From assembly GCF_014640175.1 (NCBI RefSeq), contig NZ_BMGL01000001.1:124001-188000 (forward strand): a DNA stretch of 64,000 nt, in the 5' to 3' direction. The notes under the pieces are model-generated. The model saw only the letters and a program-made list of their open reading frames with translations. It ran no database searches and was not told where the DNA came from. Shown one piece after another: positions 7,450-17,947 of the stretch. The DNA is from Psychroflexus salis. Its GTDB lineage: Bacteria; Bacteroidota; Bacteroidia; Flavobacteriales; Flavobacteriaceae. The position numbers and the translations under genes were made by a program. Each line of letters begins with the position of its first letter. Within the stretch, counting starts at the first letter, position 1.

Positions 7450-10400
7450 ATGCCAAATTTGAATTTTAAGCAATTAAACCTTCTATTAGGTTGGTTAGTA
7501 TTTTTTATAGCCTTAATCACCTATTGGTTAACTGTTGAGCCAACTGCTAGTTTTTGGGATGCTGGCGAATACATCGCAACATCGTCAAAATTACAAGTAG
7601 GACATCCGCCTGGAGCGCCCTTGTATCAATTATTTGGAGCATTCTTTTCTATTTTTGCTTCAGGCACAGACCAGATCGCTTTAATGGTAAATTTAATGTC
7701 GGTTTTTTCGAGCGCCTTTGCCATTATGTTTTTGTTTTGGTCAATTACCTTATTGCTTCGTAAAATTATTCCTAACTTTAATACTGCTTCAAAACCTACA
7801 CAAATTGCTGTTTTATCTAGTAGTTTGGTGGGTGCCCTAGCCTTTACCTTTACCGATAGTTTTTGGTTTTCGGCAGTAGAAGCAGAAGTATATGCTATGG
7901 CAGCTTGTATTATGGCAGCTATGTTTTATTTAGGCTTGTTATGGGAACGCGATATGCATAAGCCGCGTGGTCATCGTTGGGTAATTTTAATTGCCTTTTT
8001 AGTAGGTTTATCTTTCGGTGTTCACTTTATGGGTTTGCTTACAATTCCAGCTATCGGATTTTTATATTACTTTAAAAACACACAGAAAATAACTGTTAAA
8101 AACTTCATTATCTCCAATTTAGTAGTGGTTGGCGTACTGATGTTTATCTTTAAATTATTGCTTCCTTACACCATGACCTTTTTTGCAGAAGCAGAAGTCT
8201 TTTTTGTAAATAGTCTCGGACTTCCTTTCAACTCAGGTACTATTTTTGCTGGAATTGTAATTTTAGCATTATTTGTTTTCTTATTGAAGTTTACCAGAAC
8301 TAAAAAATACTACCAACTCAATACTCTTGTTCTGTGTATACTTTTTATTTTAATTGGCTTTTCTAGTTGGATTATGTTACCGATTCGTGCCAATGCAGGT
8401 ACAGTTATTAATGAAAATAATCCGAATAACGCTAGAGAATTATTAGCCTATTATAACCGTGAGCAATATCCTGAAACTAAATTGTTTTACGGTCCACAAT
8501 TTACTGCTCGCTTTGCAGCTTTAGATGAAGCTGAACCTTATATTGACGATAAGCCTAAATGGGAAAAAGATGAAGAAGCTGGAGCTTACAAAATAGTAAA
8601 TAAATTTGAAGGAGTTAAACAAAATTTTAGTGGCAAGCACAAAACTTTCTTACCTAGAATGTGGTCGTGGGATCACACCGAGAATTACCTTTCGTATACG
8701 GGGCCTTTACAAGTAAACATAAAACCCGAGTACCGTGGAGAACAAGAATTAGTTGCCATGGTAAACGATTTAAAGCTGCGCTTTGAAAATGGCGAAGTAG
8801 AAACATCGGAGTATGTTCAATACTTATCCGAATTAGAACCCTATATTGATGTAGAAAAACCAGATTATATAGATAATATCACCTTTATGCTGGATTTTCA
8901 GATGGGTTACATGTATTGGCGATATTTTATGTGGAATTTTGTTGGAAAACAAGACGACATACAGGGTAAAAAAAATGATTTAAACGGAAATTGGATTAGT
9001 GGAATTCCATTTATAGATGAAATGCGACTTGGTAACCAAAGTCAACTTACTACAGATGCGCTAACCAATCCAGCAAGAAACACTTACTACTTCTTACCTT
9101 TAATTTTAGGATTAATTGGCATCTTTTTTCATTTGGCAAAAGACCAAAAAAGCTTTTGGGTATTAACCGTACTTTTTCTATTTACAAGCATAGCACTTAA
9201 AATTTACCTCAACGAACGCCCTTTCGAACCAAGAGAACGCGATTACGCAGTTGTAGGTTCATTTTATGTTTTCGCAATATGGATTGGAATTGGTGTTTAT
9301 GGCTTATTCGATGCAATAAAAAAATACCTTTCTCCTAAGGTTGCTGCTCCGGTTGTGTTGGTTGCCTGTTTAATTGGTGTCCCCTTCTTAATGGCTAGTC
9401 AAAATTGGGACGATCATGATCGTTCTAACCGATACACTGCTTTGGCTATGGCCAAAAAATATTTAGATTCGGTAGATGAAAACGCCATCTTATTTACCAT
9501 TGGCGATAACGACACCTTTGCCTTATGGTATGCCCAAGAAATTGAAGGTTACCGAACAGATGTGCGTACCATTAACACAAGCCTTTTTGCTACAGATTGG
9601 TACATTGACCAAATGCGAAGAAAATCCTACGAAAGTGAACCTATAAAAACTTTATTAAAGCACGAAGATTATCGCTACGGCACCAATGATGCTGTTTTGT
9701 ACAACAAAGATGATCGCTTGGCAGATACTTTAGACATAATGCAGTTTATGAAGTATATAAAAAGTGACAACCGAACTACTCGAGCAGAATTGCAAAATGG
9801 AGAAGTAATTAACACCTTTCCTACACGGCATGTTCGTGTTCCAGTAAATAAAGAAAATGTACTTAAAAATGGCATTGTAAAACAAGAAGACGCAGACTTA
9901 ATTGAAGACGAATTGTACCTAGAAATAAATACCAATCAATTATCTAAACATCGTTTATTAATGCTAGATTTATTAGCTAACAATAATTGGGAGAGACCTA
10001 TCGCTTTTACAGGTGGAAGTTTTGGAGACGACGATTATTTATGGTTAAAAGATTACTTGCAAATGGATGGTGTAGTATACCAACTAGTACCCATTAAAAC
10101 TCCTATAAACCCAAGAATACCTTTTGATATGGGTCGTGTAGACGTAGATAAAAACTACGAGATTATGACCAATTGGTACTGGGGAAATAGTGGCAGTGAA
10201 GGTATTTATCACGATCCAGAAACACGTAAAAATTCAATTACCTACAGAAGTAACATTGCTCGTGTAGTTGAGAAATTACTGCAACAAAAAGACGAAAAGA
10301 GAGCTAAAGTCTTAATGGATTTAGCGATGGAAAAAATGCCGATCGATAAGTTTGGCTTCTACACCTTAACCGAACCTTTTGTTTCTGGATATTTTAAAAT

Positions 10401-10764
10401 TGGTGAAAACGAAAAAGCGCGCAAATACTGGAATCAGGTAACCACAAAACACAAGGAAAAACTAACTTATTTTTCAAGTTTAGAAATCCAGAGACAGTAT
10501 TATTATATTGAAGATATTATTACTGAAATTGAGCGTTACCGAGCTTTTGTAGACCTTGTTATTTTGTTTGAAGACAAAGAAATTGCTGAAGAAAAGGCCT
10601 TAGAGTTTAATGAATATATCCAAATGTTTTCGCATTTTTATGAAGGCAAAGAACAAGATGTAAACCAAGATCTTTTAGATGAAATTGAAGCAGATGAACC
10701 CGATAAAAACGAAGTAGATTCTATTGAAAGCAATACGGATCTAGATGAATTATTGCAACCCTAA
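7450..10764 (+). CDS. DUF2723 (GT117-type, TMEM260-like) membrane protein
   Basis: A large inner-membrane protein (1104 residues). The N-terminal DUF2723 block is clear: TVEPTASFWDAGEYIATSSKLQVGHPPGAPLYQL, here quoted only as the WDAGE and GHPPGAP motifs. About a dozen hydrophobic segments lie in the first ~690 residues. The remaining ~400 residues are soluble and include the GDNDTFALWYAQE block typical of Bacteroidetes members. The family is classed with GT-C-like transferases (GT117) and is related to the eukaryotic O-mannosyltransferase TMEM260, so transfer of a sugar from a lipid carrier to exported proteins is plausible. The acidic C-terminal tail is low complexity. It is followed after 64 bases by a polysaccharide deacetylase. 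Confidence 0.88.
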   Translation: MPNLNFKQLNLLLGWLVFFIALITYWLTVEPTASFWDAGEYIATSSKLQVGHPPGAPLYQLFGAFFSIFASGTDQIALMVNLMSVFSSAFAIMFLFWSITLLLRKIIPNFNTASKPTQIAVLSSSLVGALAFTFTDSFWFSAVEAEVYAMAACIMAAMFYLGLLWERDMHKPRGHRWVILIAFLVGLSFGVHFMGLLTIPAIGFLYYFKNTQKITVKNFIISNLVVVGVLMFIFKLLLPYTMTFFAEAEVFFVNSLGLPFNSGTIFAGIVILALFVFLLKFTRTKKYYQLNTLVLCILFILIGFSSWIMLPIRANAGTVINENNPNNARELLAYYNREQYPETKLFYGPQFTARFAALDEAEPYIDDKPKWEKDEEAGAYKIVNKFEGVKQNFSGKHKTFLPRMWSWDHTENYLSYTGPLQVNIKPEYRGEQELVAMVNDLKLRFENGEVETSEYVQYLSELEPYIDVEKPDYIDNITFMLDFQMGYMYWRYFMWNFVGKQDDIQGKKNDLNGNWISGIPFIDEMRLGNQSQLTTDALTNPARNTYYFLPLILGLIGIFFHLAKDQKSFWVLTVLFLFTSIALKIYLNERPFEPRERDYAVVGSFYVFAIWIGIGVYGLFDAIKKYLSPKVAAPVVLVACLIGVPFLMASQNWDDHDRSNRYTALAMAKKYLDSVDENAILFTIGDNDTFALWYAQEIEGYRTDVRTINTSLFATDWYIDQMRRKSYESEPIKTLLKHEDYRYGTNDAVLYNKDDRLADTLDIMQFMKYIKSDNRTTRAELQNGEVINTFPTRHVRVPVNKENVLKNGIVKQEDADLIEDELYLEINTNQLSKHRLLMLDLLANNNWERPIAFTGGSFGDDDYLWLKDYLQMDGVVYQLVPIKTPINPRIPFDMGRVDVDKNYEIMTNWYWGNSGSEGIYHDPETRKNSITYRSNIARVVEKLLQQKDEKRAKVLMDLAMEKMPIDKFGFYTLTEPFVSGYFKIGENEKARKYWNQVTTKHKEKLTYFSSLEIQRQYYYIEDIITEIERYRAFVDLVILFEDKEIAEEKALEFNEYIQMFSHFYEGKEQDVNQDLLDEIEADEPDKNEVDSIESNTDLDELLQP

Positions 10765-10828
10765 ATTAATGCGATTGTAGAGAGTTACATAATTCTTGCT
10801 TAATAGAACTTTTAAAATTTAAAATACA

Positions 10829-11470
10829 ATGGAAATTGTTCCACATCAAACCCCTTTATGGTTGAAACAGTTATATCCTAAGCGTATTTGGAGTTTTGAA
10901 ACAACAAAGCAAAAAGAAAAAACAATTTATCTTACTTTTGATGATGGCCCCATCCCAAAAATAACGCCTTGGGTTTTAGCAACTTTACAAAAGTATAATG
11001 CGCAGGCAAGCTTTTTTTGTATTGGCGAAAATTTGCAAAAACATTCAAAAATTGCTCAACAAGTTATTGCAGCTGGGCACTCGCTTGGCAACCATACTCA
11101 ACATCATGTAAGTGGATGGAAAATAGGATTTAATAAATACATTGAAGATTTTGAACTTGCTCAAAAAGAATTTGAAAAGCAAGATTTCGAAACTAAACTT
11201 TTTAGGCCTCCATATGGCAAAATAACAACTAAACAAGCTAGCTTCTTGCTTCAAAAAAAAATTAAAATTATTATGTGGGACGTGCTTACAAAAGATTATG
11301 CAAAACACCTAAACCCTAAAGAACTACTAGAAAAAAGCATATTAGCTACTTCTAGTGGAAGTATTGTTGTGTTTCATGATAGTGAAAAAGCCTATCGAAA
11401 TTTACAGTATATCTTACCTAAATACTTAGCTCATTTTAGCAAGCTAGGATACCAATTTAAAGCTATTTAA
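10829..11470 (+). CDS. Polysaccharide deacetylase family protein (NodB homology)
   Basis: A 213-residue carbohydrate esterase family 4 protein that removes N-acetyl groups from a glycan, substrate unknown. The metal site is complete: TFDDGP with Asp38 (base) and Asp39 (ligand), then HTQHH with His89 and His93. The RPPYG motif follows at ~130. No clear signal peptide is present; in Bacteroidetes many copies look like this. The stop codon overlaps the stop of the convergent thioredoxin-like gene by 4 bases. Confidence 0.9.
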   Translation: MEIVPHQTPLWLKQLYPKRIWSFETTKQKEKTIYLTFDDGPIPKITPWVLATLQKYNAQASFFCIGENLQKHSKIAQQVIAAGHSLGNHTQHHVSGWKIGFNKYIEDFELAQKEFEKQDFETKLFRPPYGKITTKQASFLLQKKIKIIMWDVLTKDYAKHLNPKELLEKSILATSSGSIVVFHDSEKAYRNLQYILPKYLAHFSKLGYQFKAI

Positions 11471-11763
11471 ACTAAGGATTGTATTTTTACAACCAAGGTG
11501 TTAGCATCGATTAAACCAGACTTTCGCCAAACCATTTCACCGTTTTTATAAACTACATGTGTAGGTAAAATTTTTACCCGTAGTGCTTCAGCTAACTCTT
11601 GGTTTTTATCGATATTTATTTTAATAACTTTTGCATGATCTCCTAATGCAGCAGCTACATCTTTTAAAACAGGCTGCATGCTTTTACATTGTTCATCCCA
11701 TTCAGTATAAAAATTCAGTAATACAGGAATTTCTAAATCAATTAATTCTCCAAATTTTGACAT
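11467..11763 (-). CDS. Thioredoxin-fold protein lacking the first active-site Cys
   Basis: A 98-residue single-domain thioredoxin fold, cytoplasmic (no signal peptide). The usual WCxxC is WDEQC here: Asp23 stands where the nucleophilic Cys should be, and only Cys26 remains. The cis-proline loop (ILPTH) is intact. Without the first Cys it cannot perform normal dithiol-disulfide exchange. A chaperone-like, binding or glutathionylation-linked role is possible but unproven. It lies alone, convergent with the deacetylase gene. Confidence 0.85.
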   Translation of the reverse strand: MSKFGELIDLEIPVLLNFYTEWDEQCKSMQPVLKDVAAALGDHAKVIKINIDKNQELAEALRVKILPTHVVYKNGEMVWRKSGLIDANTLVVKIQSLV

Positions 11764-11871
11764 AACCCTAGATTTAGTTTATTAAAAGTAAGCATTTTAC
11801 CAGATAATTTAGCATTTTTTAAAAAATTTATTAATTCCTTAGAATAAAAACTATTTAAAAAATCAAGTCTT

Positions 11872-14800
11872 TTATACTTCTACCTTATTTAATCTGAATT
11901 TTAAACTTTTACTCAAATAAAACATAACTGGCACAACAATCAATGTTAAGAAAGTCGCAATGAAGAGACCATAGATTACGGTCCAAGCTAAAGGCCCCCA
12001 AAATATCACATTATCTCCACCAAAATAAATATTTGGATCAAGATCGCTTAGTAGCGTAAAGAAATTAATATTAAGCCCTATAGCTAATGGTATTAATCCT
12101 AAAATGGTTGTAATTGCTGTTAATAAAACCGGACGTAAACGCGCTTTACCTGCTTTTATCGTTTGTTCTAAAAGATCTGCTTTAGATAAGTTTTCATCTT
12201 CGCCTAAGCCTAATTCTTTCTTTTTACGATCTATAAGAAGTTGTGCATAATCTAAAAGAACAACGCCATTATTTACCACAATACCAGCTAGGGAAATAAT
12301 ACCCATCATGGTCATTAAAATAACAAACGAAGCTCCAGTAATTACTATTCCACCAAAAACCCCTATCAAACTCAAGAAAATAGCAATCATGATAATAGTA
12401 GGTTTAGATATGGAATTAAACTGGAATATTAAGATTAAGAAAATTAAAAATAAACCAGAGAAAAAGGCTTTCATCAAGAAAGCTTGTTCTTTATTTTGTT
12501 CTTCAATTTGTCCTGTGTAATCAATTTTAACATCAGATGGCATATTATCGAAATTTTTCATTTCGTTCTTGATTTGCTCAACCGCTGCACCCGCATCAAC
12601 AAAGCCAGGAGCCAAGGCTGAATAAACAGTTACCACTCGTTTACCATCTTTATGTTTTATTGCACTAAAACTCGAATTATTTCTTTGCTTAGCCACAGTA
12701 GAAACAGGTATTTCTTTCACTAAACCAGAAGACATATCTCTAAAAATAATATTCTGATTAAATAAAGCACTTTTATCGTATCTTAAATCTTCATTGAATC
12801 GAACATAAATGTCATAATCATCTCCATCTTCTTTATAAACACCAGCTTTTACACCAAAAAGTGAATTTCTTAATTGTGAACCAACCTGACCGGTACTCAC
12901 GCCTAATTCACCAGCTTTTTTTCGATCAACAATCACCTGCATGCCAGGCTTGCCTTTGTTAACATCAATTTTTAATTCATCTATGGCTGAAATATTCTTA
13001 GAATTTATAAATGCCCGCATGCGTTCGGCTAGATTGATGAGCTCGTTGTAGTCTTTTCCTTCAATTTCAATATTGATTGGTGGTCCAACGGGTGGACCGT
13101 TAGCATCTTTTTCAACAGAAACCAACACACCTGGATAAACACCGCTTAAACTCTCTTGCACTTCTTGTCTTAAAAGCTCACTGTCTTTACCGTTTCTAAA
13201 TTTGTATTCTCGCATGGAAGCGGTAATCTTCCCTTTGTGTGGCATTTCTGCAGCTGAACCACCATCCGTTTGTGGATTTCCTGCACCTTCTCCAACTTGA
13301 GAAACTGCACTTTCTACCATAAAGTTTTTACCCTTTTCAATGTATTCGCTATCATAAAGAATTTCGAAAAATTTCTTTTCTATTTCTTTTGTTATCGCAT
13401 TGGTTTTTTTAATAGCGGTACCTTCTGGATATTCAATATATACTATAATTTGATTGGGCTTGTTATCAGGAAAAAATTCAATTTTAGTTCGCTTCTGATC
13501 TACAGAATAACCAAAACCACCAATTGAAGCAATAAATAGCACAAAACTTCCAATAGAAATTAATGCTGGTTTCCAACCCTTGAGCGATTTAGTTAATGTT
13601 TTTTCGTAAAAATCTTCAAATCTGGTTAAGACCTTCGTTTGAAAATTTAAACTAGCAGATCTTAAAAATAATCGATAAACCCAAATAAGAATTGCGGTTA
13701 TAATCATTAGGGTTCCTAAGCCATTATATTTGCCTCCAAAAAACGCAATTAGCAAACCTATGCTTACAAAAATAATAGTAATTCTGATGATTTTCTTAAA
13801 TGGTAATTCTCGGTCTTCAACCGTCATGTATTGCGAGACCAAAACAGAGTTAAAGAAAATAGCAACTACCAATGAAGAACCTAAAACTACCGATAAAGTG
13901 ATTGGAAAATAAATCATAAATTGACCCATAAGTCCTGGCCACAAACCAAGTGGAATAAATGCAGCAACCGTTGTAGCAGTTGAAATGATAATCGGGAATG
14001 CAATTTCGCCAATTCCTTTTTTAGCAGCTTCTACCCTACTCAAGCCTTCTTCCTCCATGAGTCTGTATACATTTTCAACCACAACAATACCATTATCTAC
14101 CAACATTCCGAGACCCATAATGAGTCCAAAAAGAATCATCGTATTCATGGTATAACCCAAGGCACTCAAAATAGTAAGTGATAAAAACATAGACATCGGA
14201 ATAGCAAAACCAACAAATAAAGCGTTTTTGAATCCTAAGAAGAACATTAAAACGGTAATGACTAAGATGATACCGAAGATGATGTTATTTACTAAATCTT
14301 CTACCTGACCGATAGTTTTTGAAGATTGGTCGTTGGTTGTTGTTACACTAAGGTTTGGCGGAAAAACATTAGCCTTTGCATTTTTTACAATCACTTCAAT
14401 CTTTTCTGCAGCTTCCACCATATTCTTACCTGAACGTTTTTTAACATCAAGCATCACAACGGTTTCGCCCTTTCCTGTTTCTGAGTTGTATTCTCTAGCG
14501 TAAGTGGTTTTATCTTCCGGTTTAAAGTAAACTTCTGCTATGTCTTTTAAGTAAATCGGGCTGTCATTTTCAGACTTAACAACGAAATTTTCAAGTTCTT
14601 CAGGATTTTCTATTTCACCGATAATTCTAATGGTTCGGCGTTGACCACTGGTTTTGAGATTACCCGCAGACATAGTGGTATTTCCTCTTTGAATGGCATT
14701 TGAAACATCATCAAAATTGACTTTTGCAGCCATCATTTTGTAAATATCTACCGCTACTTCAACTTCTTTTTCTTGCGCTCCACGAATATCTACTTTTTTA

Positions 14801-15348
14801 ATTTCAGCTAAGTCTTCAATCTCATCTTCAAGATATTCAGCAAATTCTTTAAGCTTTTCAACTGGGTAATCTCCAGATATGTTAATGTTTAATATTGGTA
14901 TTTCTTCAGATATACTCAATTCGAAAACATTAGGCTCTACTTTTGCGCCATTAAATGTAGGCCAGTCTTCACTTGATGTTTCACTATCAATTTCATCTTT
15001 TACCTTTTGTTTTGCCGACTCTACAGATATATCATCTTCAAACTCAACGGTAACCATAGAGTAATCTTCTTGCGATGTAGAGACAATTTCTACTACACCA
15101 CTTACATTTTTCAATTTATCTTCCAGCGGGTCTGTAATCAGTTTTTCTATATCTTCTGCAGTGTTTCCTGGAAATAAAGAACTTACATATATTTTTGTTT
15201 CTTTTATCTCTGGAAAACTCTCTCTTGGCATAGAAAAATAGGCTGATCCTCCCAAGAATAAAATTAAGATGATGGCTACATACATCGTTCTTTTATTGCT
15301 TATAGCCCAAGATGATAGTGCAAATTCTTTTTCTGTATTTTTATTCAT
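11872..15348 (-). CDS. Efflux RND transporter permease (AcrB/HAE1 type)
   Basis: This is the inner-membrane proton-driven pump of a tripartite exporter (1158 residues, slightly longer than the usual ~1030-1050). Twelve transmembrane segments are arranged as 1+5 and 1+5 around two large periplasmic loops. The typical ends are visible (MPRESFPEIKE near the start; GIVVNNGVVLLDY and LRPVLLTAITTILGL late). An insertion of about 60-70 residues with extra hydrophobic stretches sits near residues 505-570. It is the last gene of the tetR-tolC-mfp-rnd operon. Substrates cannot be inferred. Confidence 0.93.
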   Translation of the reverse strand: MNKNTEKEFALSSWAISNKRTMYVAIILILFLGGSAYFSMPRESFPEIKETKIYVSSLFPGNTAEDIEKLITDPLEDKLKNVSGVVEIVSTSQEDYSMVTVEFEDDISVESAKQKVKDEIDSETSSEDWPTFNGAKVEPNVFELSISEEIPILNINISGDYPVEKLKEFAEYLEDEIEDLAEIKKVDIRGAQEKEVEVAVDIYKMMAAKVNFDDVSNAIQRGNTTMSAGNLKTSGQRRTIRIIGEIENPEELENFVVKSENDSPIYLKDIAEVYFKPEDKTTYAREYNSETGKGETVVMLDVKKRSGKNMVEAAEKIEVIVKNAKANVFPPNLSVTTTNDQSSKTIGQVEDLVNNIIFGIILVITVLMFFLGFKNALFVGFAIPMSMFLSLTILSALGYTMNTMILFGLIMGLGMLVDNGIVVVENVYRLMEEEGLSRVEAAKKGIGEIAFPIIISTATTVAAFIPLGLWPGLMGQFMIYFPITLSVVLGSSLVVAIFFNSVLVSQYMTVEDRELPFKKIIRITIIFVSIGLLIAFFGGKYNGLGTLMIITAILIWVYRLFLRSASLNFQTKVLTRFEDFYEKTLTKSLKGWKPALISIGSFVLFIASIGGFGYSVDQKRTKIEFFPDNKPNQIIVYIEYPEGTAIKKTNAITKEIEKKFFEILYDSEYIEKGKNFMVESAVSQVGEGAGNPQTDGGSAAEMPHKGKITASMREYKFRNGKDSELLRQEVQESLSGVYPGVLVSVEKDANGPPVGPPINIEIEGKDYNELINLAERMRAFINSKNISAIDELKIDVNKGKPGMQVIVDRKKAGELGVSTGQVGSQLRNSLFGVKAGVYKEDGDDYDIYVRFNEDLRYDKSALFNQNIIFRDMSSGLVKEIPVSTVAKQRNNSSFSAIKHKDGKRVVTVYSALAPGFVDAGAAVEQIKNEMKNFDNMPSDVKIDYTGQIEEQNKEQAFLMKAFFSGLFLIFLILIFQFNSISKPTIIMIAIFLSLIGVFGGIVITGASFVILMTMMGIISLAGIVVNNGVVLLDYAQLLIDRKKKELGLGEDENLSKADLLEQTIKAGKARLRPVLLTAITTILGLIPLAIGLNINFFTLLSDLDPNIYFGGDNVIFWGPLAWTVIYGLFIATFLTLIVVPVMFYLSKSLKFRLNKVEV

Positions 15349-15413
15349 CAGTGATAGTTGTAGTAGTTAACCTGTTGTAATGTATGTTCAATTTATATAA
15401 AAGATGACTTTTA

Positions 15414-16577
15414 TTAATTGTTATCAACCTTTACGGTTTGCCCATCTTTTACACTTCTTGCTCCTTCTCTTACAAGTTTCATTTCAGGATTTAATCCTTC
15501 AATGATTTCTATATAATCGCCTTGTGTTTTACCAGTTTCTACAATGACTTGTTTAACCTTAGCCTTATTATTATCATTATTCTGAATTACATACACATAT
15601 TGTTCTCCTTCTGCATTTTCAGAAATGATACTTTGCGGAATCAAAATGGCATTTTCGTTATTATAATCGTTTATTTTTACTCTTGCCGTTATATTAGGTT
15701 TGATGTCATTTTCTGGATTTGGAACTTCAACTTCTATTCTATATGTTCTATTGGCAGGATTGATATAATTCCCTGTTTGTCTAATACTAGAATTGGCTGT
15801 TTTTCCTAAAACGGGTAAATAAATTTCAGCTTTTTTGCCAGTCGAAATGTTCTGCAGGTATTTTTCAGGAATATCTACAGCAATGTACATATCATTTAAG
15901 TTGATTAGTCTCAAAATTGAAGTCATTCCTGCGCTAACCACGTTACCTTCTTCGGTAATGATATTATCAACAATACCTTCAAAAGGCGCTCTGATTGCTG
16001 TTTTATTTAATTGTTTTTCTATTTGAGAAACGTTTTGAACCAAGGATTCGTAGCTGGATTTTGCATTCAAATATTCCATTTCGCTACCAATATTTTGCTT
16101 CCACAAACGCTGCTGACGCTCAAAGGTTGTTTTGGCTAAGTCTCGTTGTATCTTTAATTGCATTAACTGTTGAGCTAAACCAGAGTCATCAATTTTTGCT
16201 AATAATTGGCCTTTAGTAACCTCATCTCCCTCCTTAACCAATACATTTTCTAAAAAACCAGATATCTCTGGGGTAATCATCAAATTTTGTTTGGTTTCTA
16301 CACTACCCTGAAATTCAACAAAATGCACAAAATCTTCTGCTTTTGTCTCGAATTGAGTTACCAATGGGATGTTTCTATCTGGACTTAATTGCCTTAAGGT
16401 ATCGTCTAATCTTTTAATTTTTTCGTTCAAGTTTTGTTGTTGACTTACCAATTCATCCTTTTTCTTTTGAATTGTTTCAACGTCTTTTGTAGCTAAAATA
16501 TCATCGATAGATTTCTGTTTCTTTCCACAAGATGAAAAGAGCAATATCATTGTTATGAGTGTGATAATTTTTTTCAT
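15414..16577 (-). CDS. RND efflux periplasmic adaptor (membrane fusion protein), lipoprotein
   Basis: A 387-residue HlyD/AcrA-type adaptor that connects the RND pump with the TolC-like channel. It starts with a lipoprotein signal, LLFSSC (Cys17), so it is anchored to a membrane. A coiled coil covers ~30-65. Barrel-sandwich halves flank a second hairpin (ISGFLENVLVKEGDEVTKGQ and IRAPFEGIVDNI). A beta-barrel and C-terminal domain follow. It ends 65 bases before the permease gene. Confidence 0.93.
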   Translation of the reverse strand: MKKIITLITMILLFSSCGKKQKSIDDILATKDVETIQKKKDELVSQQQNLNEKIKRLDDTLRQLSPDRNIPLVTQFETKAEDFVHFVEFQGSVETKQNLMITPEISGFLENVLVKEGDEVTKGQLLAKIDDSGLAQQLMQLKIQRDLAKTTFERQQRLWKQNIGSEMEYLNAKSSYESLVQNVSQIEKQLNKTAIRAPFEGIVDNIITEEGNVVSAGMTSILRLINLNDMYIAVDIPEKYLQNISTGKKAEIYLPVLGKTANSSIRQTGNYINPANRTYRIEVEVPNPENDIKPNITARVKINDYNNENAILIPQSIISENAEGEQYVYVIQNNDNNKAKVKQVIVETGKTQGDYIEIIEGLNPEMKLVREGARSVKDGQTVKVDNN

Positions 16578-16585
16578 GGTTAAAT

Positions 16586-17947
16586 TTATTTGATGACTGG
16601 TTTGTTAAGTACAGTTTCTAATTCGGCTTTTGCTGTAATAATGTTCAGCATAGCTTGTAAATATTCGTTTTGGGCAGTGTATAATTGTTGCTGTGCTTGT
16701 CGCAATTCGAAACTTGTAGCGATACCTTCTTTAAATTTCACATCGTTTTTATGTTCAATTCGTTCAGCTAAGTCTAAATTACGTTGAGAGGTAATATAAG
16801 TTTCAGTTGCGTACTTAAAATCAGATTTTGCGCGGTTGGTTTCTAATTTAATTTGTTGGGTAGATTGAGTTAATTCAGTTTCAGCTTGCTCTAGTGCAAT
16901 TTCTGCTCGCTGACTTCTAGCACTGCGTCGCAGAGAACTAAAAATAGGCACATTTAAACTTACACCGACGGTTGAAAAATCAAACCAATCAGCTTGAGAG
17001 TTAAAAAAGTTAAACTCTTCGCCAAAAGCAATGTACCCATAATTTGCAAAAGCACTTAAAGTAGGAAGCGCTTTACTTTGCTCTAACTTCCATTCTAATT
17101 CGCGCTGTTGCACTAAATTTTCAGCAATCTTAAAATCAATATTGCTCTCTAATGCTAAATCTTCTTCTAGTAAATCTTCAGCCATTAAATCTAATTGAGC
17201 TAAGCTAGTTAAATCATCGGTTAGCTCAACTGTTATATCAATTGGAATTCCCAATACAAAATTGAGTGTTTCTTTGGTTATTTCGTGGTTGCGTTGAGCG
17301 TTTCGCAATTCATTTTCTAATTGAATTAGGGTAATCTCTAGTTGCTCAACATCTTCTTCTTCTGCTAAGCCATTTTCAAATACAGCTTTGGTTTCTTTAA
17401 AATTGCTTTCTGCATTGGCTAAATTGCGTTCTATTATAGCTATGGATTCTTCCATTAATAAAACATTACCATAAGCATCGACTACAGCTTTACGAACTTC
17501 CAATTGTGTTTTTTCTTCAAAATTAGCAGAGTATCTTAAAAATGTTTTTGCCGCTCGCAAAGCAACAATATAAGAACCATCAAAAATTAATTGATTTAAA
17601 GTTGCCGTGGCGTTCATGTTTTGCCGAGGCGAAAATTGAACAGGCACAAAAGTTCCAGGTTCGCCTCCAGTAAGCTCTGCTGGTAAAGGTGTTACTTGTA
17701 CTACAGGATTGTATTGGTAATCTACATTGGCATTAATTTGGGGTAAGCCATCGGCTGTGGTTTCCCATTTTTGTTTCATAGCTGCTAAAACATCTTTTCT
17801 TGCATTTATAGCATTATAGCTACTATCTACTGCAAAAGCAATGGCTTCTTCTAATGAAAATTGATAAGACTTTTTATTTTCTGCTTGCGAAAAACCTAAA
17901 AATCCCGTCATTACTATTACAACGATTATGTATTTTTTGTACATCAC
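16586..17947 (-). CDS. TolC family outer-membrane efflux protein
   Basis: A 453-residue outer-membrane channel for the adjacent RND pump. It has a signal peptide (residues ~1-22, ending FSQA) followed by the two-fold repeated long helical hairpins of the OEP family. Family cues are the QxxF/SLEEAIAFAVDSSYN start and the C-terminal LDLAERIEHKNDVKFKEG stretch. It overlaps the tetR stop by 4 bases (ATGA) and is followed 8 bases later by the adaptor gene. Confidence 0.92.
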   Translation of the reverse strand: MMYKKYIIVVIVMTGFLGFSQAENKKSYQFSLEEAIAFAVDSSYNAINARKDVLAAMKQKWETTADGLPQINANVDYQYNPVVQVTPLPAELTGGEPGTFVPVQFSPRQNMNATATLNQLIFDGSYIVALRAAKTFLRYSANFEEKTQLEVRKAVVDAYGNVLLMEESIAIIERNLANAESNFKETKAVFENGLAEEEDVEQLEITLIQLENELRNAQRNHEITKETLNFVLGIPIDITVELTDDLTSLAQLDLMAEDLLEEDLALESNIDFKIAENLVQQRELEWKLEQSKALPTLSAFANYGYIAFGEEFNFFNSQADWFDFSTVGVSLNVPIFSSLRRSARSQRAEIALEQAETELTQSTQQIKLETNRAKSDFKYATETYITSQRNLDLAERIEHKNDVKFKEGIATSFELRQAQQQLYTAQNEYLQAMLNIITAKAELETVLNKPVIK

